A stretch of DNA of 64,000 nt from Strigamia acuminata (GCA_949358305.1 OX442315.1:10938427-11002426); one strand, 5' to 3'. Numbered from the stretch's first letter, positions 31,332 through 42,500 are shown. Numbers and translations: made by a program. Notes: generated by a model not told the origin, from the sequence alone.

Positions 31332-34300
31332 CTCCCCCCGCGCCGATCTCACTTTGAACCTCCAAATGGACCAAGCGCTGAATCGGACGCCTCAACTTAG
31401 CCCCACCCGAAGTGACAAGCTCACATGATCGGACTTTGCCATCTCTTCCAACGCGCACTTCAGTGATACGGCCCATCTTCCACTGGAGCCGGGGTCGGCC
31501 TTGTTCTTCAACTAACACGACATCGCCTACTTTCAATTCGAGGAGTCCCGACCTTCCAGACTGTGTTTTCAAGTCTGTTAGGTATTCTTTTTGCCAACGA
31601 CTCCAAAAAGAAAGCAGGGTTCTTTGACGATGACGCCATTGTCGGATAAAAACTTCTTGTGTCGGCTCGATTTGGTTGATGTAACTAGGGTCCGGCAAGA
31701 ATGTAACTCTTTCTCCCGTCAAGAAATGGGCAGGAGTTAGGCTTTCAGGTTCATCGGGCTTCTCATAAACGTAGGTTAGCGGACGATGATTCAACACAGC
31801 TTCCACTTGGGTGAGGAGAGTGTTCAATTGGAAAAAGTTTAATGATGCAGTCCCAATAATTTTCTTTAAGCAGGATTTGACTGTCTTCACCATCCTTTCC
31901 CAAAATCCCCCCCACCACGGGCTATGTTCAACTATAAACTTCCAATTGATCCCCTTGTTGCATAGATAATTCTTGAACGACTCATCCTTGGTATTGTTCA
32001 ATAATGCAGCCAATTCTTTGTTGGTACGGCGAAAAGTTGTCCCGTTGTCGCTATATAATGTCTTTGGTAGTCCACGGCGACTCACAAATCGTTCGAACGC
32101 GTCGACAAAATCAGGTGTGTTGAGCGAGGGCACCAATTCGAGATGCACCGCTCGGATGTTAGCACAAGTAAACAATGCGATGTATGCCTTTGTTTTGCGT
32201 CCTCTTATGTACAGGGGTCCCGCGAAGTCGACTCCTGTGACCGCAAATGGCTCGCAACGGGTGATTCTGTCAAATGGCAGCAATCCGGGTGATTCTTGCA
32301 TCAATTTTCCCTGCACCTTCTTGCACGTGATACATCGACTTAATGTTGACTTCAAGGTTCTCCTTGCGGCTGGTGTCCAGTATGATTCTCTAAATTGGGC
32401 GAGCGTTGCTGTCAAGCCGCAGTGGAGAACCTGGGAATGAGAATGCGAAAATATTAGTTTGGTCAATTCGCATTTTTGTGGTAACACGATAGGTTGTGTT
32501 GCTGTTTGTTCATCTTTGGAGGTTTGTAGTCTGGTCCTCAGTCTCATTACTCCATTTGCATCGATGAACGGGTTGAGCAGCTTTAATTTGGATGCTGCCA
32601 TCAATGGTTTCCCCTCGGTCAGTTGCTTCATTTCTGCGGCGTAGTGTTGCCGTTGTGAAGCGATGATCAATTTTTGCTTTGCCGTCACGAGTTCCTCTGC
32701 ATTCAAAACCCCTTGTTGACGATGTCCGCTGTCTGCTTTTTGTTTTGAGTTGTGTGCAAAACGATAGCACCAGGCCCACACTCGACATGTGCGTAAATAT
32801 GACCTGGAAATTGGAAATGCAAAATTTTGATTATTTTTTTGTTGAACTGCATTCGCGTGGGTTTCTCCGCTTGGCTCCTCGTGTTCGTCAGCCTCGCTGT
32901 CCAATTCGTCTGGGTCTATGGTTAATTCCATCTTATTATTTGGCCAGTTCTCTTGTTCTTCACTTAGCCATTTTGGCCCTTTCCACCACAGTTCGTCATT
33001 TGTCAGCTCCGCTGCATCAATGCCTCTTGTCAGTCGATCGGCTGGATTTTCCGGGCCCGCGACGTGTTTCCATGCCTTTACATGCGATTTTTCTCTGATT
33101 TCGATCGCCCGGTTGTTTATAAATGTTGGTGGCCGCTTGGATGTGTTTGTTATCCAATGCAAGCAGATCTGACTGTCGGTCCAGTAATGGTATCGGTTGC
33201 AGTCCATCACCTCTATTAATTGGTCTCTGAGGCGTACTGCAAGAAGGGCGCCCATTAGTTCTAGCTTGGGCAGCGTCAATGGTTTTACTGGAGCCACTCT
33301 AGATTTAGAAAATAAAAAACTTATTATTATTAAATTTTCTTCCTTTCTGCGCATATAAGCCACAGTGCCATAAGCTCTCGGGCTGGCGTCGCAGAATATG
33401 TGAATTTCGTTTTCTTGATGTGGCTTAAATCCAATCCATCTTGGCAGTTGGACTTCTCTCAAATTGGGGATTTGTTTCGCCCATTTTTCCCAAATTTCTT
33501 GCATTTCTTCATTTAATTTTTCGTCCCACTTCAATTTTCTTAGCCATAAAGTTTGGAAAAAAATCTTTGCCGTGATGGTGAAGGGACTCGCAAAACCCAA
33601 TGGGTCGAAAATCTGTGCTGTTATGCATATGACTCTTCGTTTGGTGATTTGTTTGGTTCCAACGTCTTCTGCAATTTCTACAGCCAGGCCTATCTGGTCT
33701 GAGCTTGGACTCCATCGCAATCCCAAAACCTTGGTTTCCTCGTCGTTCATCAAGTCGCGGTCGGATGGGACTTCTCGTCGTATTATTGCTCGCAATTTGG
33801 TCGAATTTGTCTGCCATTTCACGAACTCCATTCCCGCTGCGGCCATGATGACGCGCGCCTGTCGAAAAATTTCTTCTGCCCTTTTCTCGCTGTCCAGGGA
33901 AGATATCAAATCGTCCATATAAAGAAATCGATTTATGAATTCGACGGCTAGTGGAAATTCGTCTTTAAATTTCCTCAAATGGTGCTTTATGGTCGCACTC
34001 AGCAGGAATGGGCTGGGGGCGGCTCCGAACAGCACTCGAGTTTGGCGCAAAATCTTGATTATTGCTCGTCCAATTCCGTCCCACAGCTCATCGACCCAAA
34101 AAAAACGTGTTGCATCGCGATCCCTCATGGCAATCTCTATCTGATGAAATGCTTTCTTGATATCGGTTATTAATGCAAACTCATGAATTCGAAACTTCAG
34201 CAAAACAAAAATCAAAGATGGGAGTAGATTGGCTCCCTTTGATAAACAGTCATTTAGAGACAATTGGCCCTTTTTATGTGAAGAAGCGTCGAATACTATT

Positions 34301-36597
34301 CGCAATTTGGTCGTCACTCGATCTTCCTTGACCACAGGCCTGTGTGGCATGTAGTAAACGGGACCGGGAATTTCGCCTTTTGGCACCTCTTCAACAATGT
34401 TCTGCTCGATCTGCTCATCAATGACTTTTTTATACTCGAGATATAAATTGGGCTGCTTACGGAAACGACGTATCAAATTGAGAAATCTCTGCTCGGCGAT
34501 TTGGTAGTTGTCAGCGAGCTCATCTGGATTCACTGTCCACGGTAATTGGACGGAATAATGGCTTCCTGTCCAGTTGATGGTTTGGTCGAATTTTTTCATT
34601 ATTTCCTCATCTCCCGTGGTGGTCATGGACTCGTGCTGGACTCCAATCGATTCGAGCTCCCAAAATTTTCGTAGCAGGTCGTCTGTGGAAGGAATAATAG
34701 TTATTTTGTTGGCTTGTGTCGGCGACGCGATGAGCTGTGTCCCCTGCGTCGTTTGTCCGTGCAACGTCCATCCCAAAATTGTGTTTACAGCAGCCAAATT
34801 TTCCTCGATAAATTTGGATTGACCCGTGGTAATTTTGTTGTAATGATCCACGCCAAGCAGAATGTCTACTTCGCTCGAATGCAAGGCGGCCTGTCTGCAG
34901 TTCACTTGGATTCCCAAGTCTTTTAATTTGCTGCTTAACTGGGGGGTCGGAATTTCAGTTGGAGTGGTCGTGCATCGTGGCGTTTCAATTGCGTCGATTA
35001 ATATGGCTGGAGATGTTCCATTGATCGGTTGTATCTTCACCTGGACTCGGTTTCTCACTTCCATCTTGGGATGCTGACCAAAAGTGGCGAGGTTTATTTT
35101 TTCCGTGCCCAATTTCTTCAATTTCAATTTCTGGGCCACGTCGGCGCGAATAAATGTGCGTTGCGCTCCGCCGTCTATGTAGCAGACACCCTTGGTTTGC
35201 AGCTTCTCTCCGCTCAAATTCGCCATTTGGATCATCAAAAATTCGACAGCTGGTCGGTTTACGCTGACAACTGCATTTTGTTTAATTTCAGTCACTTCAA
35301 TCTGTCTGCCGGAATTCGAATCGTTGGTCGCCGTCGATTTTGGCTTGGTGCACAAATATGTGTGGTGCTGTCCCTCGCATCGAAAGCACTTCATTGATGT
35401 GCGGCATTCTTTGGTCGGGTGCGGTGTTCGTCCGAGACACCGAAAACAAACGTTTTTTGCTTTTAATTTCGCCATTCGTTCCTCGGCGTTGAGTGGGCAG
35501 ACTTTTCGATCATGGCTCTTCGATTCGCAAAATTGGCAGGTCTTGACTGCAATCGACATCATTGACGCGGAGCTTTCTTGGACTCTTTTGTCTCTCTTGT
35601 CGAATCGTTTCTTCTCCTCCTTGAAGCTCGGGGCGTCGGGAGTCGCATTCGATTTTTGATGTGATGCAGTCTGTTTTGATTGGCTCGCCATCATTTCGTA
35701 TTGCGCTTCTTTCGTCACGAAATCGTGCAGCCACTTCATGAGGCGGGGAACCGATCGTTCTGCAGCGTTCTCTCGATCGTACTCACGCATCAGTGCTCGT
35801 GGGATTGCCGTGGCCAGCGTGGGAAACAGTGTTCTTTGGTACTCCTCGAGGTTCACGTCGATATTGCTTAAATTTTCAATGTTTATTTCGACGTGGCGAT
35901 GCAAACGCTGCAGCCCAGCTTGATCTTTCTCGTCCTTCACTGCAGGTAAAACAGACAAATTATTTATGAATCGGTTTTCCAACAAAATTTTATCGCCGTA
36001 TTTTCTTTTTAAGCGATCAATTGCGACCAGGTAATTTGGTTCGGTAATTTCTAACGCTTTGATGTCATTCAAAGCGTCCCCGTGCAGATACGTGCGCAGG
36101 TGAAGTAATTTGTTTATATTGTCCAACTGTGCATCGTCTCCATACTGCACGCTGAATGTTCTCCAGAACCCACTCCAATCCTCTGGCCGCCTACCGTCAA
36201 ATTTTGGCACTTCCAACGGTTTTCGTTTTATAAAATTGTTAATTGTTGGATTCAATGGTAGCGGTAAATTTTGAGGCACAGCGGGCTGAACTGGGTAATT
36301 CCGAGCAGTGTACGTCATAATGGCGGCTCTAGTTGATGCAGCGCGGTCCTCTATGGCGTCGATCGCGTTGCTCACCTCGTCCACCTCAAGGTCACTTTTT
36401 GCCAAGTCCATGGCCAAATCACTGGCTTTTGTAACGCGGAGCATTTTGCCCGCCAGTTGATCTGTCCAGATGCTGAGCACGTCTTTGGTCACCACCGGCA
36501 CGCCAGCAAAGGCAGTTGTAATGGCGGCCATTAATGTCTCTGCAGCCTGGATGGCTGTGGTCAAAGCCCTTCTTTTCAATTCAAATTTCGGAGGCAT
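31327..36597 (-). CDS. Bel-Pao gag-pol polyprotein
   Basis: Single frame of about 1,756 codons. Order: gag (DUF1759-like, with KLEVPKFDG-type motif VPKFDGRRPEDW, about residues 130-290); CCHC knuckles (CQFCESKSHDRKVC and CFRCEGQHHTYLC, about 355-420); a DUF1758-type aspartic protease with YIDGGAQRTF (about 475), where Gly replaces the usual Ser/Thr after Asp; RT with YMDD (about 893); RNase H (IFCDASPRAYG, YWTDSQICLHW, NPADRLTRG); integrase zinc region (HSHSQVLHCG, CITCKKVQ) and catalytic D (GVDFAGP), D (YSDNGTTF) and E (GFWERMV, about 1567); and a C-terminal DUF5641-like domain (LKVGDVVLVEEQ). It encodes all steps of retrotransposition. The frame is open to 36654 in the LTR; I prefer the ATG at 36597 (MPPKFELKRR), downstream of the primer-binding site. 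No frameshift seen. Confidence 0.95.
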   Translation of the reverse strand: MPPKFELKRRALTTAIQAAETLMAAITTAFAGVPVVTKDVLSIWTDQLAGKMLRVTKASDLAMDLAKSDLEVDEVSNAIDAIEDRAASTRAAIMTYTARNYPVQPAVPQNLPLPLNPTINNFIKRKPLEVPKFDGRRPEDWSGFWRTFSVQYGDDAQLDNINKLLHLRTYLHGDALNDIKALEITEPNYLVAIDRLKRKYGDKILLENRFINNLSVLPAVKDEKDQAGLQRLHRHVEINIENLSNIDVNLEEYQRTLFPTLATAIPRALMREYDRENAAERSVPRLMKWLHDFVTKEAQYEMMASQSKQTASHQKSNATPDAPSFKEEKKRFDKRDKRVQESSASMMSIAVKTCQFCESKSHDRKVCPLNAEERMAKLKAKNVCFRCLGRTPHPTKECRTSMKCFRCEGQHHTYLCTKPKSTATNDSNSGRQIEVTEIKQNAVVSVNRPAVEFLMIQMANLSGEKLQTKGVCYIDGGAQRTFIRADVAQKLKLKKLGTEKINLATFGQHPKMEVRNRVQVKIQPINGTSPAILIDAIETPRCTTTPTEIPTPQLSSKLKDLGIQVNCRQAALHSSEVDILLGVDHYNKITTGQSKFIEENLAAVNTILGWTLHGQTTQGTQLIASPTQANKITIIPSTDDLLRKFWELESIGVQHESMTTTGDEEIMKKFDQTINWTGSHYSVQLPWTVNPDELADNYQIAEQRFLNLIRRFRKQPNLYLEYKKVIDEQIEQNIVEEVPKGEIPGPVYYMPHRPVVKEDRVTTKLRIVFDASSHKKGQLSLNDCLSKGANLLPSLIFVLLKFRIHEFALITDIKKAFHQIEIAMRDRDATRFFWVDELWDGIGRAIIKILRQTRVLFGAAPSPFLLSATIKHHLRKFKDEFPLAVEFINRFLYMDDLISSLDSEKRAEEIFRQARVIMAAAGMEFVKWQTNSTKLRAIIRREVPSDRDLMNDEETKVLGLRWSPSSDQIGLAVEIAEDVGTKQITKRRVICITAQIFDPLGFASPFTITAKIFFQTLWLRKLKWDEKLNEEMQEIWEKWAKQIPNLREVQLPRWIGFKPHQENEIHIFCDASPRAYGTVAYMRRKEENLIIISFLFSKSRVAPVKPLTLPKLELMGALLAVRLRDQLIEVMDCNRYHYWTDSQICLHWITNTSKRPPTFINNRAIEIREKSHVKAWKHVAGPENPADRLTRGIDAAELTNDELWWKGPKWLSEEQENWPNNKMELTIDPDELDSEADEHEEPSGETHANAVQQKNNQNFAFPISRSYLRTCRVWAWCYRFAHNSKQKADSGHRQQGVLNAEELVTAKQKLIIASQRQHYAAEMKQLTEGKPLMAASKLKLLNPFIDANGVMRLRTRLQTSKDEQTATQPIVLPQKCELTKLIFSHSHSQVLHCGLTATLAQFRESYWTPAARRTLKSTLSRCITCKKVQGKLMQESPGLLPFDRITRCEPFAVTGVDFAGPLYIRGRKTKAYIALFTCANIRAVHLELVPSLNTPDFVDAFERFVSRRGLPKTLYSDNGTTFRRTNKELAALLNNTKDESFKNYLCNKGINWKFIVEHSPWWGGFWERMVKTVKSCLKKIIGTASLNFFQLNTLLTQVEAVLNHRPLTYVYEKPDEPESLTPAHFLTGERVTFLPDPSYINQIEPTQEVFIRQWRHRQRTLLSFWSRWQKEYLTDLKTQSGRSGLLELKVGDVVLVEEQGRPRLQWKMGRITEVRVGRDGKVRSCELVTSGGAKLRRPIQRLVHLEVQSEIGAGGV
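31332..31345 (-). other. Bel polypurine tract
   Basis: Minus strand GGCGCGGGGGGAG abuts the LTR start TGTGAAAAC. The last codons of pol overlap it and the stop codon lies just inside the LTR. Confidence 0.8.
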
Positions 36598-36621
36598 TTT
36601 TTTACTTGCAGTTTGGGGTAC

Positions 36622-36639
36622 TCCCGGGTTTCGGCACCA
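36622..36639 (-). other. Bel primer-binding site
   Basis: Minus strand TGGTGCCGAAACCCGGGA begins 3 bases inside the 5' LTR, and its first bases pair with a tRNA CCA end. I do not assign the tRNA with certainty. Confidence 0.8.
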
Positions 36640-36642
36640 AAA

Positions 36643-37259
36643 TGTAGAATCCAATCGTTTAAATCGTATATCTCAAGTTCCTGGCTTCTTTGAAAATGTG
36701 TTTGAAAATATGTTGCAAGTTGAAATAAAGAGACGTGTTGCCAATATGAATTTTGTACACTCACTGGGGTTAAACTTTATTGTCTTCAAAAAAGATATAT
36801 ACAAAACCGCTCCTATTGGAGCACCACTAATCCGATAATTGGCTTCAGCTGCATTCCTAGAAGGAGAGCTGAAGCCAGGTCATGTGACAATAATCTAACC
36901 CTCTTTAAATAAAAGGTTAATGACACTAAATGTGAAAGATAAACATGTTAAAATTGAATACAAAATATTAGATTGAGTTTTACAGAATAATAAAACAATG
37001 GAACATTAAAAGGAGTATATAAAATCAAATAAACGACATTAAAACACTAGAATAATTGGATAAACCATACAACACTAAATGCAAGGTCAGCAAATACAAA
37101 TGAAATATAAATGAGCAAATGACACTGAATATTACATCAAAACAAATAAAAATACACAAATGTTAAATGTAGAATCAAAGGAAATAAAATACACAAATAT
37201 TAAATAAAATCAACACATTAAAGGGAATGTGAACCTGGAGTAAAACGCCAGTTTTCACA
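36643..37259 (-). repeat. Bel 5' LTR
   Basis: 617 bp, a match to 30715-31331. It is followed by the target duplication CGGCA at 37260-37264. Confidence 0.95.
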
Positions 37260-37720
37260 CGGCATGTTTGTGCTTGGTTAGGGCGTCGTTGAAAGTTGTT
37301 AGCCAACAGACCATGGATATATACCATGTGTATGTTCAATGGGAGACGTTTGGTTAACGTTGTTTTACGGCATACAGCGGGCGGCAGCTCAACTGTAAAG
37401 ATAGTGGCGAATTCTGGCGGCCAAAATTCGAAGTGTTACTGTATGGTTACAGGAAGTGGAATGTGAAATGACGTCGAATGAATAAATGAAGTTCGGCATT
37501 CAAAAGCTGAGATTTTTAATGAAGCCAGTAAAAAATACACAGAATTTGAATTGAATATCAGTAAGTACATCTTACTTTTTTTTCCAGTATTTTCTTGATT
37601 CACGTACCGTACAGCGAAGGTTAATATGTCAACAAGATGCACTTTACACACAGATTAGTTCTGATTCCACTTTTTCTTATTTATTTATTTTTTCTGTTTA
37701 ATGAAATGAAAAGTGTACGT
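37260..37720 (-). promoter_or_regulatory. Original upstream spacer of the Bel-interrupted LRR gene
   Basis: Starts with the second copy of the LRR start codon (CGGCAT, 37260-37265) and matches the LRR upstream spacer at 14753-15196. It carries the conserved upstream ATG at 37314. It has been separated from its gene by the Bel element and would now drive, at most, the element or the short 5' leader. Confidence 0.65.
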
Positions 37721-38010
37721 TTACTGGTAAATTGTGGTCGCAATCTGCATATCCAAGTTCTTACTCTCGGCGTAAGTGACAATTTCAACGAAGGCCGGAT
37801 TGTCTTTGCAAAAATCCAGAAGATAATCGAACGAATTCAACGGACTGTGCATATCGTACAATTCCTTGTTCGACTCGCGACTAATCGATTTGCAAAACCT
37901 AACTGATAAATATTTCAAACTTTTAAACGTGCTCAATCGAACATGTTATGAAACCAATAGGTCAGAAAAACCTTCGCAATCAAAAAAATTCAATCTTTCT
38001 AAATCCTGAT
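37721..38010 (-). pseudogene. LRR C-terminal fragment
   Basis: Encodes the last LRR repeats (TFKSLKYLSVRFCKSISRES, KDNPAFVEIVTYAESKNLD) with the family's C-terminal stop at 37721. It is more similar to the fragment at 15197 than to the full-length genes, but without that fragment's last frameshift. Homology stops at about 38010, where unrelated DNA begins, so the first three quarters of the gene are lost. Confidence 0.75.
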
Positions 38011-38293
38011 TTCAGGCACAGCACTGAAAAGCTACAAGCTACAAATTCAGATATAAAAATTAAGTACAAATTAAATTATCCTAAAAATTTAAAATTGTCA
38101 ATCTTACTCTTGTTAGGTCTGCATCGGACCTAAATTTGGATCTATTGAATCCTTTTATTAATTTTTCAAAGCTTTTCTTAATTCCTTCAAGTTTTGTTTG
38201 GTTTTGGATGATTGCATTCTCAGTCAAGGAGTGTAAGGTGAAACAAAAGTGGTGCAGTAAGGAATTTATCAAATTAACAAAGATTGAAATTGT

Positions 38294-38320
38294 ATAACAT
38301 CAATAAATAAATGATGTTAT
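38294..38320. repeat. Perfect 9-bp-stem hairpin
   Basis: ATAACATCA and TGATGTTAT flank a 9-nt AT loop. It lies in non-coding DNA between the LRR fragment and a decayed coding remnant. Confidence 0.6.
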
Positions 38321-38344
38321 TTATGGCTTGTCCAGTTTATATCA

Positions 38345-38880
38345 AGACTTTAAAGAAAGTTCTACCAAGGGGCGCCCCCTAATATGGGCATCCGATCTCT
38401 GGCTAACCAGTCCAATTTTTACTGACTACAGGTCAGCATGTGTATTTGAAGCGATCCGAGGAAATAAGCTCGTTTTTTCTACTTTATCTTTCCCAGATCC
38501 TCTGATATTGTCTTTTGTGACTCTTCTTGCTCCATTCCAGTCTTAGCATCTTGTAAAGCTGGGTCATTAGCTCCTTTCAGGTTAAATTCTTTCTCTGAGG
38601 TTTCCCTTTGCACAGTAACTGCAGTTTGTTTCTACTTAGAATATTCTGCTCCTTTCAGAGGCAATAATAAGCTTTTATTTTTGGCCTCTTCATCCCCATT
38701 TGGGCCAGTTACTTTGGATACCATCGCAAGATGGATAAAAACAATCTTGTCAAACTCCGGAGTTGATCCTTCAGTGTTCAATGCTCATTCCACTTGAGCG
38801 GCTTCCATCTCTTTTGTCTTTTCTAGAAGTGTCGGTCTTTAACATATCTTAAATTCGGCACACTCTGGTCCTGCGCACAA
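38345..38880 (-). pseudogene. Decayed coding remnant of unknown origin
   Basis: One minus-strand frame stays coding-like over about 170 codons but is broken by three in-frame stops. It passes through KTKEMEAAQVE, stop, then FDKIVFIHLAMVSKVTGPNG, LLLPLKGAEYSK, stop, then QRETSEKEFNLKGANDPALQ and EQEESQKTISEDLGK, stop. The Lys/Glu-rich composition suggests a soluble or coiled-coil protein. I do not recognise the family. It interrupts the LRR-array unit and may be a processed or transposon-carried gene relic. Confidence 0.45.
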
Positions 38881-39381
38881 AATGTGCGTAGAAAGCTAGT
38901 TTTGATGCAAAAACGGATTTGCTACATCAAAACCGTTGCTTTTGCAAAATACCCTGGCTCAAAAAGGGTGAAGTGTGCTTGGGGAGTTTCCGCCCCCAAG
39001 ACACACTTCCCAGGTGTTTGGCATGTGCCAGAGCAATTAAATAAATATTTTTTAAGTGGTGTTAATGATTTTATGTGAAATAAAATCAGAATTACCACAA
39101 AGTGTCTTATGGTCTGTAAAATGTCGTATTATTTCAATTCACCTCTTTTATTATTTATCAATTTTTTTGATTTGTCAGTATCTTTCAGATGAATTCAAAA
39201 ATTGCTTTTCTTGGGCAAAAATGAATTTTCTTCTGGAAAAAGATTGAGCGGGGGCACAGTAGTAACTGCACCGCAATGTTGAACTATGTGGGAAGGAGAT
39301 TGTTTACAGTATTGTTGTGTGACATCTCTTGATAGGATTTGCTGTTTATTCCTGCAATAGTCTTAAATTGTGGTGTATTTT
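38881..39381. other. LRR-array spacer, diverged
   Basis: From about 39236 the sequence (GATTGAGCGGGGGCACAGTA, TGCTGTTTATTCCTGCAAT) matches the spacer at about 18720-18850. It is interrupted at 39381 by the Gypsy element and resumes at 44496. No gene seen. Confidence 0.6.
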
Positions 39382-39574
39382 TGTGAGACAAATGAATGTG
39401 GCGATGCGTTTGGTTTAACGGCATTCGATTGAATGCTTTACAATCTTTATTTCTAACAATAGAACGGAAGTGGGCCAAAAGGGGTTTCCCGAGTGGGCCA
39501 CGGGTAAAGGGTCAAGTGGTCAAGTGCGCAGGCGATGGTGGCGCCGTGGTGCGGTAGGGGCCGGCAGAGTCACA
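39382..39574 (-). repeat. Gypsy 3' LTR
   Basis: 193 bp, unusually short; identical by eye to 44298-44490. Confidence 0.95.
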
Positions 39575-42500
39575 CGCCCCCTCCCACAGAAGTGCAATCG
39601 TCCCTTGATTGCTGGCGAGGGGCGTCGGGCTTCAGCTGCGACGCGTGTGCTTTCCAGGTCCGATGACCGTCGTCAATGGTGAACGTGTTATCGCCAAGGC
39701 GTTCAGATATTACGTGGGGTCCCGAATATAGTGCGTCAAACTTGGACGTCCTGGCACCTTTCGTGTACCAAACTGACTGTCCGACCACAAACTCTGAGGG
39801 GAGACGATTTTCGTCGTGCCTCCGCTTCTGTGCGACCTGCGCCGATCGTAAATTTGCGGTCGCGTCGAGTCGTTTCGAAAAGAGTTCGCGTAGGGAATCG
39901 TCCATGTCGTCGTCGAACACGTCAAAAACATCCGCCTTGTTTCCGGGTGAGTAAGCGTGCAGTAATTCGAATGGAGAATAGCGAGTGGAACTCTGCTTGT
40001 TCGTGTTGAGTCCCCATACGACTTCCTCCAATGCTGGGAGCCATTTACGCACGTCGTTACTCGATTTCCGGATTCCTTGGACGATAGATTGGATCGTTCG
40101 TTCCGCAAGGCCATTTGCCTGATGGAAATACGGGGGTGTGGTTTCCAACACAATGCCTTTGTCCGAGCAGAACCCCGCCATTTCCGCAGACTGGAAACTG
40201 GAAAAGGAGTCTGAAATGATTTTCTTCACTGGGCCGAATCTTCCGAATACGTTCTTACGCAGAGCGTCTATTGTTGCGGCTGCACTAGTGCTGCGAACTG
40301 GAACTGCGACGATGAACCGCGAATGTAAGTCGATAGCTACGAGGATATGTGTAAACTTCGCGTGAGGAGCGTATGGGCCCGCGTGGTCAATTGCAATAAC
40401 CTCGAATGGGCGAGAAGGGACTTCACGAGGTTTCAATAGTCCGGGGGCCTTCCGAGTGCGTCGGTTGTGCGCTAAACATTGCGAGCAAGACCGAACCACC
40501 TCGGCGATCTGTCGGGACATGTGTGGCCACCAATGGTTCCTGTTCAGCCGTGAGTAGGTTTTGGCGGCGTCGCAGTGCGCACCCTCACTATGGGCCGCAA
40601 CGATGAGTTCCGAGGTTAGCGTCGCGGGAACGACGATTTTCCAAACCTCCTTCGCGCCAAGAATCTCCCGTCTGCGTAAAATCCCATCAGTCAGCGCAAA
40701 CTGCGAGGCGTCACCGGCAAACGACACACACTCCGGGTCAGCCCTCTGGGCCGCCGACAGTCGGTGATCGCGGCCCCTAATTATCGCTAACGCGATTTTC
40801 CGTTCGATAGTTGGAGAGGCTGCGGAGATTCGAGAGAGAGCGTCGGGAACGATGTTATCCGTGCCTTTGCGGTGCTTGATAGTGAATGTAAATTCTTGCA
40901 GATCGAGAATCCACCGAGCATATTTACGGTTTATTTCACGCTTTGCCGTCAGATGCGCAACCGCCCAATTGTCCGTGACGATCGTGAAAGGAATAGGGGC
41001 GAGGTAGAACCGAAATTTCTCGGTCACGGCCCAATGGACGGCGAGACATTCGAGTTCGTTGGAATGTGCCGTTGCGTACGAGGTAGGGATGGAACGACTG
41101 GCGAATGCGATGGTTACCAGTTTGCCGTCCTGCCGTTGCTGAAGGCATGCGCCGAGGCCATCGTACGATGCGTCCACACTGACGATAGTTTCACTGTCGT
41201 GACGAAAATGGGCGAGTTTAATACAATTCTGCAATTCCGTCTTCATGTCGTTGATCGCTTTCCAATGGGCATCCGTTAATTGAAAAACAGCATTCTTCCG
41301 TGTCAAGAGAGTCAGTATCTTGACCTTGGCTGCGAAATTCTGGACGAAACGCCGGTAATAGCTGGCAAACCCCAGAAATGCGCGAATGTGTTTCACCGTC
41401 TTGAATACCGTGAAACGATTGATCGATTCGAGCCTGGCTGGGTCAGTGCGTCTGCCAGATGCCGAAATAAGGTAACCGAGGAAACGAATTTCGTCCGTAA
41501 GCAGCTGACATTTGCTGAGATGAATTTTGAGGCCATTCGCAATGATTTGCTGCAAAAATTTCCCGAAATTGGCGATCAACACGTCCGTCACCGCGTGTGA
41601 CTGGCCCACATCGTCGATGTATGGCTCCGTAGATTCAATTATTTCGCACAGTTTGTCCATCACGTCTTGCATTATAAACGGTGAGTTTGCCAAACCCATT
41701 GGCATCCGCAATAGCTCCTGCAGACCCTCCGGTGTCCAAAACGCGATGATCGACTGGCAATCTTTGGCAATTCGAATGTTGTAGAAGGCTTGGGCCACAT
41801 CGGACACGTTAAATAGAGTGGGCGAGTTTTGCGTGAGTTTCTCAATCACTTCGTCGATTGTTGGCATCCGATACACTTTTAAGTTTAGTTTTTTGTTTAA
41901 CGGGCGGAGGTCCAACACTGCACGACGAGGTGTGGTTACATTAGCTGGATTGTTCACAACGAATAGGCGAAAGTTATTTTGTGATTTTGATGGGCGACAA
42001 ATTCCTAATTGTTGCCATTTCAAAACTAGATCGCGGACGAATGCCTCGTCCGAGGCGTTAAAACGAACCGGTTTTTCACGTATGGGCAGCGAATCCGACA
42101 AAGGAATGTCGCACTCAACATCGGGGCACAATCCGAGCGGTGCGCTGTGCGTAAACGCGGCATAGTTATCGATGCATAATTCGCGTAGCGTGGCGCGTTG
42201 CTCCGGCATGACACTTGCGTGTGTGGCTGCGATGACTGTGTCGAGATCGGAAATAAACTTGCTGTCTTCGGCCCCCGGACGGTCCAGGACATTAGTAGCG
42301 CGGACCTCGAACAGCATGTCCTTGCGCGATGACTCGTTATTGCTGAGTTCTGACCAGCGCCGCTCGTGTTTCGCGGTCGCCGTCGACGTAAAATAATCGT
42401 TCTGTTTTGATGCACTTCCGCAACTACGAATGGAATTAATGACACGTGAGTAATGTTCGGTTTTCTTTATTGTTAACCTGCCGCCCTGTTCGCTACACCA

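Larger units (their letters stand above)
25084..35192 (+). repeat. Right copy of the exact 10,109-bp duplication
   Basis: Begins at the first base after the gap with the sequence found at 14775, and ends inside Bel pol where the left copy meets the gap. Its continuation past 35192 is natural element sequence, so this copy is the one to trust for annotation. Confidence 0.92.
30715..37259 (-). mobile_element. Complete Bel-Pao LTR retrotransposon
   Basis: 6,545 bp in minus orientation. It has two 617-bp LTRs that look identical by eye, with TG...CA ends, a 5-bp target duplication CGGCA, a primer-binding site, a purine tract and one intact gag-pol frame. The matching LTRs and open frame indicate a recent insertion. 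It sits in the LRR array exactly at the start codon of one gene. Confidence 0.95.

Noticed and set aside
25084-35192. A second genuine set of LRR genes and a second Bel insertion
   Set aside because: Identity and the exact match of both block ends to the gap favour one locus assembled twice.
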